NCBI RefSeq assembly: GCF_017355785.1
Contig: NZ_JAFEWE010000014.1
Coordinates: 1-64,000 of the forward strand
Source: Desertivirga arenae
GTDB lineage: Bacteria; Bacteroidota; Bacteroidia; Sphingobacteriales; Sphingobacteriaceae
Length of the DNA stretch: 64,000 nucleotides
Direction of reading: 5' to 3'
The notes beneath the pieces are model-generated. The model was not told where the DNA came from, searched no databases, and saw nothing but the letters and a program-made list of their open reading frames with translations. This document shows, one piece after another, positions 1 to 8,419 of the stretch; the stretch's first letter is position 1; each line of letters starts with the position of its first letter. A program made the position numbers and the translations under genes.

Positions 1-88
1 CTTTCTCCTGACCCATTATAAGGATTTCATCAAGATTAGACCTAAGTATATCAAGGGTTAATGTAAACGTACGAATGTTTCTTCCCAT
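1..88 (-). CDS. 5' end of an unidentified gene running off the left edge
   Basis: An ATG at 88 (reverse strand) opens a frame that stays open to the window edge. The 29 visible residues begin MGRNIRTFTLTLDIL. An in-frame TGA lies two codons upstream, so the start is fixed. Too little is visible for a family call. It is on the same strand as the next two unknown genes. Confidence 0.4.
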   Translation of the reverse strand, partial: MGRNIRTFTLTLDILRSNLDEILIMGQEK

Positions 89-181
89 AACTCAATTACG
101 CTTCCTAATGGTTTAAATCCCATCGTTATCTAAGACTAATCCTTAATTATCAGCTGGGTACCGAGCAGTAAAGCATTGCCA

Positions 182-601
182 TTACTTCTGTTTGATCCAG
201 AACTCCATTGTTTTAATTTTACCATCCGGATCTGTCTCTGACATGGAATATAACCGGAACGCTTCCGACAAAATCCCTTCTCCAAAGTTTTCCTTCATCC
301 AAAGGGGCAGCTCTGCGACACTTTTATCCCAATTTTTAACAGTCCTCTTTAAAATTTCAAGCGCAGTTCTCTCACTTTTTGGCTTAGTGATTTTAAGTAT
401 TTGTCCAGCGAACTTCTGGTCAGTAAACAAATTCGTAGGCCTATCTTCCCGTTCGAAAACTCGGAGCACTCCTTCCACGATCATTTCTGGATTTACGTCA
501 GCAATGACTCTCCCGAGTTTACGGATTCTTTGCTCGCCGCCATTCGCAACAGAGATTAGTATTTCAGTTTCAATATCTTCAGGCTTTTCTGGGTACTTCA
601 T
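182..601 (-). CDS. Hypothetical protein, 139 aa
   Basis: I do not recognise a family. The protein is soluble, charged and predicted mainly helical, with no signal peptide or membrane segment. It begins MKYPEKPEDIETEILIS and contains a Glu/Arg-rich middle and a Trp-containing C-terminal part (PLWMKENFGEG). A same-length frame exists on the opposite strand. I prefer the reverse frame because its composition (charged, few Ser/Leu runs) is protein-like while the other is Ser/Ile/Pro-rich. The start is an ATG. It sits in a gene-poor, decayed neighbourhood next to a serine resolvase. Confidence 0.55.
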   Translation of the reverse strand: MKYPEKPEDIETEILISVANGGEQRIRKLGRVIADVNPEMIVEGVLRVFEREDRPTNLFTDQKFAGQILKITKPKSERTALEILKRTVKNWDKSVAELPLWMKENFGEGILSEAFRLYSMSETDPDGKIKTMEFWIKQK

Positions 602-651
602 TAAAGCTTAAACTTTATCGCTGTTCATATAAATAATACAGACCTCAATAC

Positions 652-783
652 TCAAGGAATCCACTTCAACAAATTATCGTTTTTTGAGAAGAAGGGATTT
701 GAATTAAAAGGGCCCTTTGCCTCCACTTCCGATCCGATCACTTCTACTGGATCTACACTTCCAGCTTCCGTAGACTTTTGTGG
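652..783 (-). pseudogene. Possible C-terminal gene fragment
   Basis: This lies in the 602-963 gap. On the reverse strand a 43-codon open stretch reads PQKSTEAGSVDPVEVIGSEV and continues to a C-terminus ending NLLKWIP before TGA. It has no start codon and an in-frame TAA directly upstream. The composition looks coding, but I cannot name a family. It may be the tail of a decayed gene. Nothing else is visible in the gap. Confidence 0.25.
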
Positions 784-963
784 TTATACAAATCCGGGAT
801 GATTAAGGACCATATATGAGGGAGCTGTAATTAATCGTTGCTCAGATAAGTTGGCCTCCCTTATACCGAGCAATTGTCGTTGCCTTTTTAAGTCTGTTAA
901 ATTAACTTATGGGACTAATTGAAGAAGCTGGATAATCTAAAATAAGATAAAGACATCAATTAT

Positions 964-2091
964 TTAATAGATATATATGAGATTGACATAGCTTTGTGAT
1001 CGATCAAAGCCACCACCAGTCCACAAATCATAGGCAGCTTTAAACTCCAAGGTTTCTCCTTTATAAAAGGGGATGTCAACATCATATTTCAGCTTAATAG
1101 TATGATCTCCATTAATACCCGTTGATATACTATGTTTATCCAAATCCTTTAAATGCTCCTCTCTCGCTCCTTTGAGATAAACCAAATCAAACTGTTCATT
1201 ATTACACCCTTTTAAGAAAATTTCTGCTTCAACTCTAAGAATGATATCTTTACCCTTAGGATTTGAAAATTTATGGTGATTAATTGCATCTCCTTTTAGC
1301 CCTTTCGCAATGTATCGGCGTTCTTGTTGTGTTCCAATTTCCTTCACAAACGTTGGCTTTTCCTCCTGAATAGTCGGGCCTATAAAAACTAAGTGTCTAA
1401 ATTCTGGATTGTTTGTCTTTAAAGGCAAATAAAAACTCTTGTTTCTTAGATTACTAGGTCTCTTGATTAGTATACTATTTTCACCGGTGGTGAGAATAGG
1501 ATCAATATCTCCTATTAAAGTACATCCATTGTCCGATATAGATCTTTTTAAGGTCTTTTTATCTAACCTAATTCTAGTATAGTTACTCATTCTCAAATCT
1601 GCCACAATTTGAACTTTTATCACTTCCTCCATACCAGAATTGACTGGAGTAAAAATGGGGTAGCCAACCAGTCTAGCTTTAGGTTTTTCCATACATTTAG
1701 ACCAAGCCTTAACTATACCATCGTCTGCTTGAATATTCTTTTCTAAATAAACTTTCCTATAGTCAACATTATGTTCAAGATAATATGCTACAGCTTCGCT
1801 ATAATACTGTGAATTACTCTGTCCAAATGTCCCTTCGAGGTTCATTGGAATTACTAGCCCTTCAATAGGTAAAGCAATGTCGGCTTTTTTGGCTAAATCT
1901 AGGGTTGATTGTTTCGAATGAATTTTATTATTTGTAAACCAATTAACCGTTTTCTCTGCTAATTGTACACTTTCATATTTTTCATTATATGACCATAAGC
2001 CCCATTTTAGTATTTCTGAGCACTGATCGATAATTTGAGCATTACAATTATTAAATAGAGTTAGTAGAAAAAGCAATAACAGGTTTTTCAT
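964..2091 (-). CDS. Secreted hypothetical protein, 375 aa
   Basis: The N-terminus (MKNLLLLFLLTLFNNCNAQ) is a clear Sec signal peptide, ending in a Cys/Ala-Gln region typical of Bacteroidota exported proteins. The mature part has no membrane segment. Its C-terminal 200 residues alternate hydrophobic and polar residues and look beta-rich, ending in VNLIYIY, which resembles a beta-strand terminus. I do not recognise the family, so periplasmic or outer-membrane-attached location is an inference. It stands alone between decayed regions; base composition looks AT-richer than the genes after 6 kb. Confidence 0.6.
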   Translation of the reverse strand: MKNLLLLFLLTLFNNCNAQIIDQCSEILKWGLWSYNEKYESVQLAEKTVNWFTNNKIHSKQSTLDLAKKADIALPIEGLVIPMNLEGTFGQSNSQYYSEAVAYYLEHNVDYRKVYLEKNIQADDGIVKAWSKCMEKPKARLVGYPIFTPVNSGMEEVIKVQIVADLRMSNYTRIRLDKKTLKRSISDNGCTLIGDIDPILTTGENSILIKRPSNLRNKSFYLPLKTNNPEFRHLVFIGPTIQEEKPTFVKEIGTQQERRYIAKGLKGDAINHHKFSNPKGKDIILRVEAEIFLKGCNNEQFDLVYLKGAREEHLKDLDKHSISTGINGDHTIKLKYDVDIPFYKGETLEFKAAYDLWTGGGFDRSQSYVNLIYIY

Positions 2092-2205
2092 TAGAATAGG
2101 TTTTAAGGGAAAGTTACAAAATTCTTTAATACTTTGAGTCTTTAAATCTCTATTGTGAAAAAATTGTCCTGATGTAGTATGTCAATTTAAACACCTTTTC
2201 TCGCT

Positions 2206-2299
2206 CTAATATTCTTCGATATATTTAAATTCTATACTCTTTTCACGAAACTCCGCCATCAGCTTTATCGGTTCCAAGGTTGTTCTCTTCCAAGCCGAT
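2206..2299 (-). pseudogene. Fragment of a second serine resolvase, frameshifted
   Basis: Read on the reverse strand, this stretch gives RTTLEPIKLMAEFREKSIEF before a stop. It closely matches the intact resolvase 0.7 kb away (RTTLELIKLMVEFREKGIEF). Just upstream, the conserved R-L-G-R codons are in a different frame, so at least one base was gained or lost. Only about 30 residues of the middle of the catalytic domain survive. It is best read as a remnant of a duplicated or earlier-inserted element. Confidence 0.7.
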
Positions 2300-2369
2300 G
2301 GTTTTGATGCACCTAGAAAATTTGATCGATCTAAATACCCCTTAATGGCAGATTAAAATAATTGTGATT

Positions 2370-2591
2370 CTATTTCAAGTTAAAGGCCTTTACATAGTCA
2401 CCCAACTTGTAAGAGTTCTCCGCTTCAAGCTTTCTGCGAATATTTCTCCGATGGGTCTCCACGATAGCTACAGAAATAAAAAGTGCATCAGAGATCTCCG
2501 GTGAACTTTGTCCTTCTGCGAATAATACTAATACTTCTTTTTCCCTTGAAGTAAGTTTATTAAACCCAGATTGGTCTAAACCTTGACGTTT
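2370..2591 (-). pseudogene. Truncated LuxR/GerE-type HTH domain
   Basis: A reverse-strand frame of about 73 codons encodes a GerE helix-turn-helix: LTSREKEVLVLFAEG, then SSPEISDALFISVAIVETHR and RNIRRKLEAENSYKLGDYVK. This is the C-terminal DNA-binding part of a NarL/LuxR-type regulator. There is no start codon: an in-frame TGA at 2592-2594 cuts off any N-terminal domain. The frame overlaps the last codons of the resolvase by about 16 nt. The front half was probably replaced when the resolvase element arrived. Confidence 0.65.
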
Positions 2592-3199
2592 TCAATCTTT
2601 ACATTAGGATTTTTCACCCACCCATTTACCTCAACACCAGCATGCCTTAAATACCGGTACAGCGTCGTCTTACTACCAATATTTAACATCTTGCAAATCT
2701 CTGCAGTGGAAAGGTTGGTGGTGTTATAGAGGGTCGCAGCAGTCGCTGCTAATTTCTTTGCATCTTCCGTCAGACCTTTCGGTCGGCCACCAACTCTTCC
2801 TCTGGCTTTTGCGGAAGCCAGTCCTGCCTTCGTCCGTTCCCTTATGATCTCCCTTTCATTCTCGGCAAAAATAGAACTTAGCATATACCAGATCCTACCC
2901 ATAGAAGTCGAGGTATCGATACCTTCAACAATACTTTTAAACTCTATCCCCTTTTCCCGGAACTCTACCATTAGCTTTATAAGTTCCAGGGTTGTTCTTC
3001 CTAGTCGATCAATTCTCCAGACAGTAACAGTGTCACCCTTGCGCAGCCCTTCAATCATTTTCAAATATTGAGGTCGCTCTTTTTCAGCTCCGGAAATTTT
3101 CTCTTTAAAGATCTGTTCGCATCCTGCTTTTTTCAAAGCTTCCACTTGGAGATCTAAATTCTGCTCATTCTTTGATACCCTTACATAACCTATTTGCAT
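2576..3199 (-). CDS. Serine recombinase (resolvase/invertase family), 207 aa
   Basis: It catalyses site-specific DNA strand exchange by a covalent serine intermediate. The N-terminal catalytic domain (about residues 1-135) carries the nucleophile Ser9 in GYVRVSKNEQ, followed by WRIDRLGRTTLELI and the E-helix region ENEREIIRERTKAGL. The C-terminus has a Hin/Pin-type HTH (residues 150-195, LSTAEICKMLNIGSKTTLYR). Length is normal for small resolvases and the gene is intact. The start is the ATG at 3199. No transposase lies next to it. A palindrome at 3306-3337 and an inverted CACTTTAACG pair (3204-3213, 3323-3332) lie upstream and could be its recombination site. Its last codons overlap a LuxR fragment. 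Confidence 0.92.
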   Translation of the reverse strand: MQIGYVRVSKNEQNLDLQVEALKKAGCEQIFKEKISGAEKERPQYLKMIEGLRKGDTVTVWRIDRLGRTTLELIKLMVEFREKGIEFKSIVEGIDTSTSMGRIWYMLSSIFAENEREIIRERTKAGLASAKARGRVGGRPKGLTEDAKKLAATAATLYNTTNLSTAEICKMLNIGSKTTLYRYLRHAGVEVNGWVKNPNVKIENVKV

Positions 3200-3305
3200 T
3201 GTACACTTTAACGTTTGTTTTGCAATATAATGGAATTTGTTTTTGTATACGATATTAATGAACTAGTAATAGAATTAAAAGGGAGGGAAAAGGACGGCAG
3301 TCGAA

Positions 3306-3337
3306 GAGTCCATTTTATCGTTCGTTAAAGTGGACTC
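3306..3337. repeat. 32-nt palindrome, candidate resolvase site
   Basis: GAGTCCATTTTA at 3306-3317 pairs with TAAAGTGGACTC at 3326-3337 (12-bp arms, one G-T pair, 8-nt spacer). The core CACTTTAACG occurs inverted at 3323-3332 and direct at 3204-3213 beside the resolvase start. The same core closes the dispersed repeat copy at 9613-9622. The role as a crossover or regulatory site is inferred from position only. Confidence 0.5.
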
Positions 3338-3400
3338 ATTTGCAGGCAAAGAAGGGACCCATTACTGGCTCAACAAGTTGGTATCAAAAAAGAAAAATGC

Positions 3401-3501
3401 CAGTCTTTCTGGACCTACTTTTTGAATCCTCTTTTTGATTGCTTTTTTACTAGAATAGGAAGAAAATGGGCAGGGCCCAGAAAGTTATGACTTTTTGGAC
3501 T
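3401..3501. repeat. Scrambled pieces of the dispersed repeat
   Basis: Two pieces of the repeat family seen at 6.3 and 9.5 kb occur here: GTCTTTCTGGACCTACTT near 3403 and CAGAAAGTTATGACTTT at 3478-3494. Order and spacing differ from the longer copies, so this looks like a decayed or rearranged copy. No gene is visible in 3200-3600. Confidence 0.45.
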
Positions 3502-3600
3502 ATATTATTTCTGCTTTATACTATGTTACCTCTATAAGAGAACGGAAGGCGAATCCTTCAATTCTCTTTTAGCTTTATTGGAAATTGTCAAGCTACGGCT

Positions 3601-6012
3601 TCAAATCTTGTCATCATTATTTATCCCTCGCTTATTTCTTATTACCTGAACTTTCAATCTGCCGAAACGATATACAAATAGCATGTCTACTCCTCTATAT
3701 AAATTAGTATTCTGGGTTTGCTGGGTAAAAGTTCCAGTAGTTAAGTAATTGGTGTAAGTAAAGAACTTCTGAAAAGGATTCCGGATAAAGAGGGTAAAAG
3801 TTACCTTTTTATGAAGAAGGTCTTTTACCGCGCTTACAGTCGTACTTACTAATGGATTCGTTCTCCCTTGCAAAATTACCCGTGAGGAGTTGTAACCGAA
3901 TTCTATTGAGCTTCTGAAGTTTGCTGGAAACGTAAAGGAAAGATCGGAACTAATGTTCCCCTGAAATCCTTTATTTTTATAAGTATCTCCCCTGACCATA
4001 CCTTCAATTGATATATGGGAAAGACGGCCATTCAGTTGGAACTCAAGCCCTTTTATAAAAGGATATTTGAAATAAATATTTGAGCCTAGCGTCCGATTTT
4101 TGCCAATATTCTCAAAACTTGATAAACTGATGCTATCTTTAGTTAAGGTTATTACATTCTGAATGGTATTATTCGAGAACGAGTAATTCGTACCTATGTA
4201 GACTGAAGCTTTCTTATAACTGCTAAAGTTAAGTTCGAAGCTATGATTAAGAACAGGTCGCAATTCAGGGTTTCCAAATTGGTAGTTAAGGGAATTGATT
4301 ATATTTATGAAAGGATTTAATTGAGTAATGCCAGGTCTCTGTATCCTTTGACTATAACCGAAAACAAGACTTTTTTTGTCTGGCAATCTTCTCTGAAAAG
4401 AAACAGATGGAATGAAATGGGTGTAGTCTTCATTGACAGTACTTCGATCTGTAACAAAGTCTCCGTTTACCATTGTGTGTTCGATACGTAAACCTGCACG
4501 CATCCCCCATTCAGAGATTTTTATTTGCCAGGAATTATAAAGAGCAAAGATATCCTGCTGATATTCAAATACATTAGCATTATTACTTTGTTCCTCATCC
4601 CCATAAAGAAAGCTATTAGTGCTGAAATCACTATGATTGTCCCTGAGAATTATTTTACCCCCACCTTCCATACTGATTTTTTTACTAAGGGGCTGTGTAT
4701 AGTCAATTTGAAAGGTTTGTTCTAATGAACCATATTTATTCCTCTGGTCAAAGTTATTATCCGGGTAGTTTAGGATGGAGCTGACTTCATTCAATCCAAA
4801 CTCTGAGTTTCGCGACACCACTCGCTTAAAAGATCCGGTTAAGATTTTCTCTTTGGAACTTTGGAATGATCTCTGGTAATTCAAACCTAAATCCAAACCA
4901 TTCAGTTTTACGTCCTGTTCATTCAAAAGCACATAAGAATAGATAGGCGATCCGTCATCAAGCCGCAGAAGTTCCTGGTTGCTTTGTTGGTTCTTTCTTA
5001 GGTTATTGAAGGCAAATGTTGCAGTAATTAGATTATGCGTATCAAGTTCATAACTTAGTTCCTCTGCACTACTAATATATCTGCCGTTCCATGAGCTTCT
5101 ACCTGTATTAAAAATATCAGAATTAATATTGCCAGAAGTAGTCTTTCTCGAATTGGTGGAAGTGGATTCGATTGGGTCTTGTTCCGAGTATAATATGGAG
5201 CCAAATACAATTAATTTCTTTTCTTTCAATGTGGCTGTTGCCGTAGCTCTTGGCCCTCCAAGAGTGTTATATGAAGCTTGTGCCGACCCATTGTAGCCAT
5301 CTAATTTACGCTTGCCTAAAACAATATTGATGACACCTTCAAGGCCCTCGCTCTCATATCTCGCGGGTGGAGTTGTAATCACTTCGACTTTGGCTAAAAC
5401 TTCGGCGGGAAGGCTTGATAGAAACGACTCTAAATTGTGCTCAGTTATAGAAGAGACCCTTCCATTAAGCAAAACTCTGAAATTTCCTTCCCCTTTCAAT
5501 TTGAGCTTACCATCAGCACCCATAGATAAGAGAGGAACTTTCCTAATAATGTCAATAGCCTGCCTGCCTTTACTATCCGGGTCAGCCTGTACATCATAAA
5601 TTAGTCTATCAATTTCTTGTGATACCAGAGGTTTGTCCGCCTTTATAACCACATCCTTTAACTGAGTTGTTAGAGGCATTAGGTAAATCTTGCCTAGCAG
5701 TAACGGTTGATCGGCTTTTAAATGCAGCAATAGTTCCTTTTTTAAAAACCCTAGGGAGGAAAGGTTTAACTGATGATCACCACTTGCGACATTTGTAATC
5801 AGGAACCTTCCAGCCTCGTCTGTTAAAACTTTCCTTGGCTTCGTTGACGATATTAATGTTACAGTAGCATATTTCAGAGGAGTTTTCGAAACTGAATCTA
5901 AGACTTGTCCTTCAACTGAATGGAAAGGTTGTTGGGCAGCCGTTTGTAAAGAGACTATTGACCACCAAAGAACAAATAAAAGTTTTTTAAATAGGGGCAT
6001 AGGTTCAAACAT
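3601..6012 (-). CDS. TonB-dependent receptor-like outer-membrane beta-barrel protein, 803 aa
   Basis: It is predicted to sit in the outer membrane and import a large substrate energised by TonB. The order is: signal peptide (from MPLFKKLLFVLWW, an ATG at 6000 that is the more usual start), a carboxypeptidase-regulatory-like domain (about residues 30-115: VEGQVLDSVSKTPLKYATV), a plug (about 120-235, ending in PPARYESEGLEGVINIVL), then a long beta-barrel of the OMP_b-brl_3 type to the C-terminus. No SusD partner, anti-sigma or sigma factor lies beside it, so the substrate cannot be inferred. Length is usual for this barrel family. It is a single gene with about 580 nt of non-coding sequence upstream. 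Confidence 0.85.
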   Translation of the reverse strand: MFEPMPLFKKLLFVLWWSIVSLQTAAQQPFHSVEGQVLDSVSKTPLKYATVTLISSTKPRKVLTDEAGRFLITNVASGDHQLNLSSLGFLKKELLLHLKADQPLLLGKIYLMPLTTQLKDVVIKADKPLVSQEIDRLIYDVQADPDSKGRQAIDIIRKVPLLSMGADGKLKLKGEGNFRVLLNGRVSSITEHNLESFLSSLPAEVLAKVEVITTPPARYESEGLEGVINIVLGKRKLDGYNGSAQASYNTLGGPRATATATLKEKKLIVFGSILYSEQDPIESTSTNSRKTTSGNINSDIFNTGRSSWNGRYISSAEELSYELDTHNLITATFAFNNLRKNQQSNQELLRLDDGSPIYSYVLLNEQDVKLNGLDLGLNYQRSFQSSKEKILTGSFKRVVSRNSEFGLNEVSSILNYPDNNFDQRNKYGSLEQTFQIDYTQPLSKKISMEGGGKIILRDNHSDFSTNSFLYGDEEQSNNANVFEYQQDIFALYNSWQIKISEWGMRAGLRIEHTMVNGDFVTDRSTVNEDYTHFIPSVSFQRRLPDKKSLVFGYSQRIQRPGITQLNPFINIINSLNYQFGNPELRPVLNHSFELNFSSYKKASVYIGTNYSFSNNTIQNVITLTKDSISLSSFENIGKNRTLGSNIYFKYPFIKGLEFQLNGRLSHISIEGMVRGDTYKNKGFQGNISSDLSFTFPANFRSSIEFGYNSSRVILQGRTNPLVSTTVSAVKDLLHKKVTFTLFIRNPFQKFFTYTNYLTTGTFTQQTQNTNLYRGVDMLFVYRFGRLKVQVIRNKRGINNDDKI

Positions 6013-6310
6013 GTTTAGTGTCTAATTTAATGTGATTGGTTCGATATTGTGGAAATGAACTAAGTGCATTGCTGGATTAAGGAAAAAAGGAACTTTCTCA
6101 TAAAGTTAAGATGTTAAACTTCGAGTTATTCCATAGAGTGAATTTAGGAATTTAGTTATTACATAAAATAAATTGAGAAAGAAGCCAACTTACTCAAAAT
6201 TCATGAGCAATAAGACACGACTTTTCAATAGAAGCACTCTCCTTTTCTAATAATTAAAAAAATTATTGAACCTGCTTTTTGGCCCTAATTCTTATTAGTT
6301 TCTTCTTAGG

Positions 6311-6420
6311 CTCAGAAAGTTATGACTTTCTGGACCTACTCTTTCTTTAATAAAAACTGCAGCGACTTCAATAAATCATAAAATCCTGATAAAATTTGAA
6401 AGTCCTTTTTAATGGTGGAT
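6311..6420. repeat. Dispersed intergenic repeat, copy A
   Basis: This is the best-preserved partner of copy B at 9521-9632. The shared blocks are AAGTTATG-CTTTCTGGACCTACTCTTTCTTT, GCAGCGACTTCAATAA and ATAAAATCCTG-TAAAATT, then AAAGTCC. It occupies part of the 6013-6594 gap; the rest of that gap shows no gene. No inverted termini or coding potential are visible. Confidence 0.6.
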
Positions 6421-6488
6421 TAATTGCACTTTGAAATTAGCTTTATGGATACAACAATTTCTTAATAAACTTCAACCCTTTTTAATTC

Positions 6489-6504
6489 CTTACCATTCGG
6501 TAAG
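6489..6504. promoter_or_regulatory. Palindromic operator-like site upstream of the AraC gene
   Basis: CTTACC-ATTC-GGTAAG is a perfect inverted repeat with 6-bp arms, 91 nt before the ATG of the AraC gene. This symmetry is typical of sites for dimeric repressors such as TetR-family proteins, which are not encoded in the window. Alternatively it is a small hairpin. The function is inferred. Confidence 0.4.
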
Positions 6505-6594
6505 AATAGGCGGAAACCAATCCTTTTTCTAAAAGTCAACTTGCCATTTCCAGTTTAACCACTAGTTTAGCGTCTGGAATTCCTGCTAACAACC

Positions 6595-7518
6595 ATGAAT
6601 GAAGATAAGATAAAAGTATTTAATGGGCTACATGATCAATACCAGCACCTTGGTCTTCCAACTGATCAAATTGACGTAAACACTGACTTTACCATCTTCA
6701 ATCTAAAAGATACTATCACTAATCTACCTTTCGAATGCCCGGTACACCGCCTAAACTTTTTCGTTTTTGCATTTATTAAAAGTGGAACAGGCATATATAC
6801 GATTGATGAACAACATTTCGAAATGCAGCCCGGCACGGTTTACTTCACTAATCCAGGACACTTTAGAAGCTATGAGTGGAAGGGCATAGAAGAAGTTTTT
6901 CTGATAACACTTGGCGAATCGTTTCTGAAAGAGAATGTACACAGAGATATATTCGAAGAATTTCCTTTCTTACTTACCGAAACTTTTCCTGCACGGATTC
7001 TAACTCCGGAAGTATTTGCAGAATTGGAATCTATTTATTTACAAATCGCTAAAGAGTACTCCAATCGTTCTCCTTACCGTACGCGCATTATTGGGAATCT
7101 CTTTGTAGTACTTCTTTTGAAGATCAAAGAGTTATTCTGGCTAGACTACAATCCAATTTATGAGGGAAACAGAAGCTCTCACATAGTAAAGAATTTTAAA
7201 CGACAGCTTGAGAAACATTACCGGGAGCTAAGCGAGGGAAAGGTAGACAGGGTACTTCGAATACAGGATTACGCCGAGGCTCAAAGCTTACATCCAAATT
7301 ACCTGAATAGCGTGATAAAAACCAAAACAGGTAAACCAGTAGGAATTTGGATTTCTGAAAAGACGATTACCGAGGCTAAATCACTCCTGCAACATTCTTC
7401 CATGTCAATAAAAGAAATCGCTTTCCGGCTCGGATTTTCCGAATTAGCTCATTTTAGCAATTATTTTAAGAAGCATACCGGCAGTTCTCCTGCTACTTAT
7501 CGCAAAACCGCCTTTTAA
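6595..7518 (+). CDS. AraC-family transcriptional regulator, 307 aa
   Basis: The N-terminal half (residues 25-150) is a cupin-like sensor domain (FIKSGTGIYTIDEQHFEMQP, followed by GTVYFTNPGH). The C-terminal 100 residues carry two HTH motifs of the AraC type (LRIQDYAEAQSLHPNYLNSV, then MSIKEIAFRLGFSELAHFSN) and the conserved end FKKHTGSSPATYRK. The start is an ATG. Two short-chain dehydrogenases follow on the same strand, so it probably controls them, activating in response to a small molecule. The ligand is unknown. Confidence 0.9.
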   Translation: MNEDKIKVFNGLHDQYQHLGLPTDQIDVNTDFTIFNLKDTITNLPFECPVHRLNFFVFAFIKSGTGIYTIDEQHFEMQPGTVYFTNPGHFRSYEWKGIEEVFLITLGESFLKENVHRDIFEEFPFLLTETFPARILTPEVFAELESIYLQIAKEYSNRSPYRTRIIGNLFVVLLLKIKELFWLDYNPIYEGNRSSHIVKNFKRQLEKHYRELSEGKVDRVLRIQDYAEAQSLHPNYLNSVIKTKTGKPVGIWISEKTITEAKSLLQHSSMSIKEIAFRLGFSELAHFSNYFKKHTGSSPATYRKTAF

Positions 7519-7633
7519 AACACCGTATTAATACCGGAATCTTTATATCATGCAACTCTTACTTTAGAACTTGCAATTTTCTCGATTTCCTATTCCTGAC
7601 TTTTGTATTGTCAACAACGATGAAAAAATAATC

Positions 7634-8374
7634 ATGGAATCATTAAATGGAAAAGTAGTCCTGGTAACAGGCGCATCAAGAGGAATTGGCGCAGCTGTAG
7701 CAATTGAATTAGCAGAAGCTGGCGCAACAGTAATTGTAAACTATACTAATGGAAAAGAATCAGCAGAAAAGACTGTAGAAACTATTAAAGCTAAAGGTGT
7801 TGAATCCGTAGCAATCAGAGCTGACGTCAGCAAAGCATCTGAAGTAACTGCAATGTTTGACGAAGCAGTAGCACGGTATGGAAAAATTGATATTCTGATC
7901 AATAATGCCGGTATTCTGATATATAAATTATTGAAAGATACCACCGATGAAGATTTCACACGGCAATTCGAAATCAATGTTCGCGGAACCTTTAACACGC
8001 TTAGAGAAGCGGCAACAAAGCTAGCGGAGGGAGGTACTATAATCAATTTCTCCAGTTCAACAACACGGATGATGTTACCTACTTATGGGACCTATGTTGC
8101 AACAAAAGCTGCTGTAGAGCAACTAACCAGGGTATTTGCGAAGGAAGTCGGAGTCCGTGGAATTAACGTTAATGCAGTACTTCCTGGTCCGACTAATACC
8201 GAACTCTTTATGCAGGGTAAATCTGAGGAACAAGTAGCTAAACTAGCTGCACTGAATGCCTTTAATCGAATAGCAGAGCCTGAAGATATCTCAAAAGTGG
8301 TTAAATTTTTGGCAAGCGATGACGCCAAATGGATTAGTGGACAAATAATTGGCCTGAATGGAGCGATGGCTTAG
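7634..8374 (+). CDS. Short-chain dehydrogenase/reductase, 246 aa
   Basis: A classical SDR of the FabG-like type, expected to use NAD(P)H to reduce or oxidise a carbonyl/alcohol. It has the cofactor motif TGASRGIG near the N-terminus, NNAG in the middle, the catalytic Ser in NFSSSTT and the YxxxK pair in YVATK. It ends with the usual SGQIIGLNGA. I chose the ATG at 7634 because the longer frame begins at a TTG and adds 21 residues unlike SDR N-termini. It is 46 nt from the second SDR gene and probably co-transcribed with it behind the AraC gene. The substrate is unknown. Confidence 0.9.
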   Translation: MESLNGKVVLVTGASRGIGAAVAIELAEAGATVIVNYTNGKESAEKTVETIKAKGVESVAIRADVSKASEVTAMFDEAVARYGKIDILINNAGILIYKLLKDTTDEDFTRQFEINVRGTFNTLREAATKLAEGGTIINFSSSTTRMMLPTYGTYVATKAAVEQLTRVFAKEVGVRGINVNAVLPGPTNTELFMQGKSEEQVAKLAALNAFNRIAEPEDISKVVKFLASDDAKWISGQIIGLNGAMA

Positions 8375-8419
8375 GATTAAAGAACAAGAAGCAGGACAAA
8401 TAGTATTCAATACCAGATC

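Noticed and set aside
192-611. Plus-strand 139-aa frame opposite the first hypothetical gene
   Set aside because: Same length and nearly the same limits as the reverse frame, but Ser/Ile/Pro-rich and less protein-like. I keep only the reverse frame.
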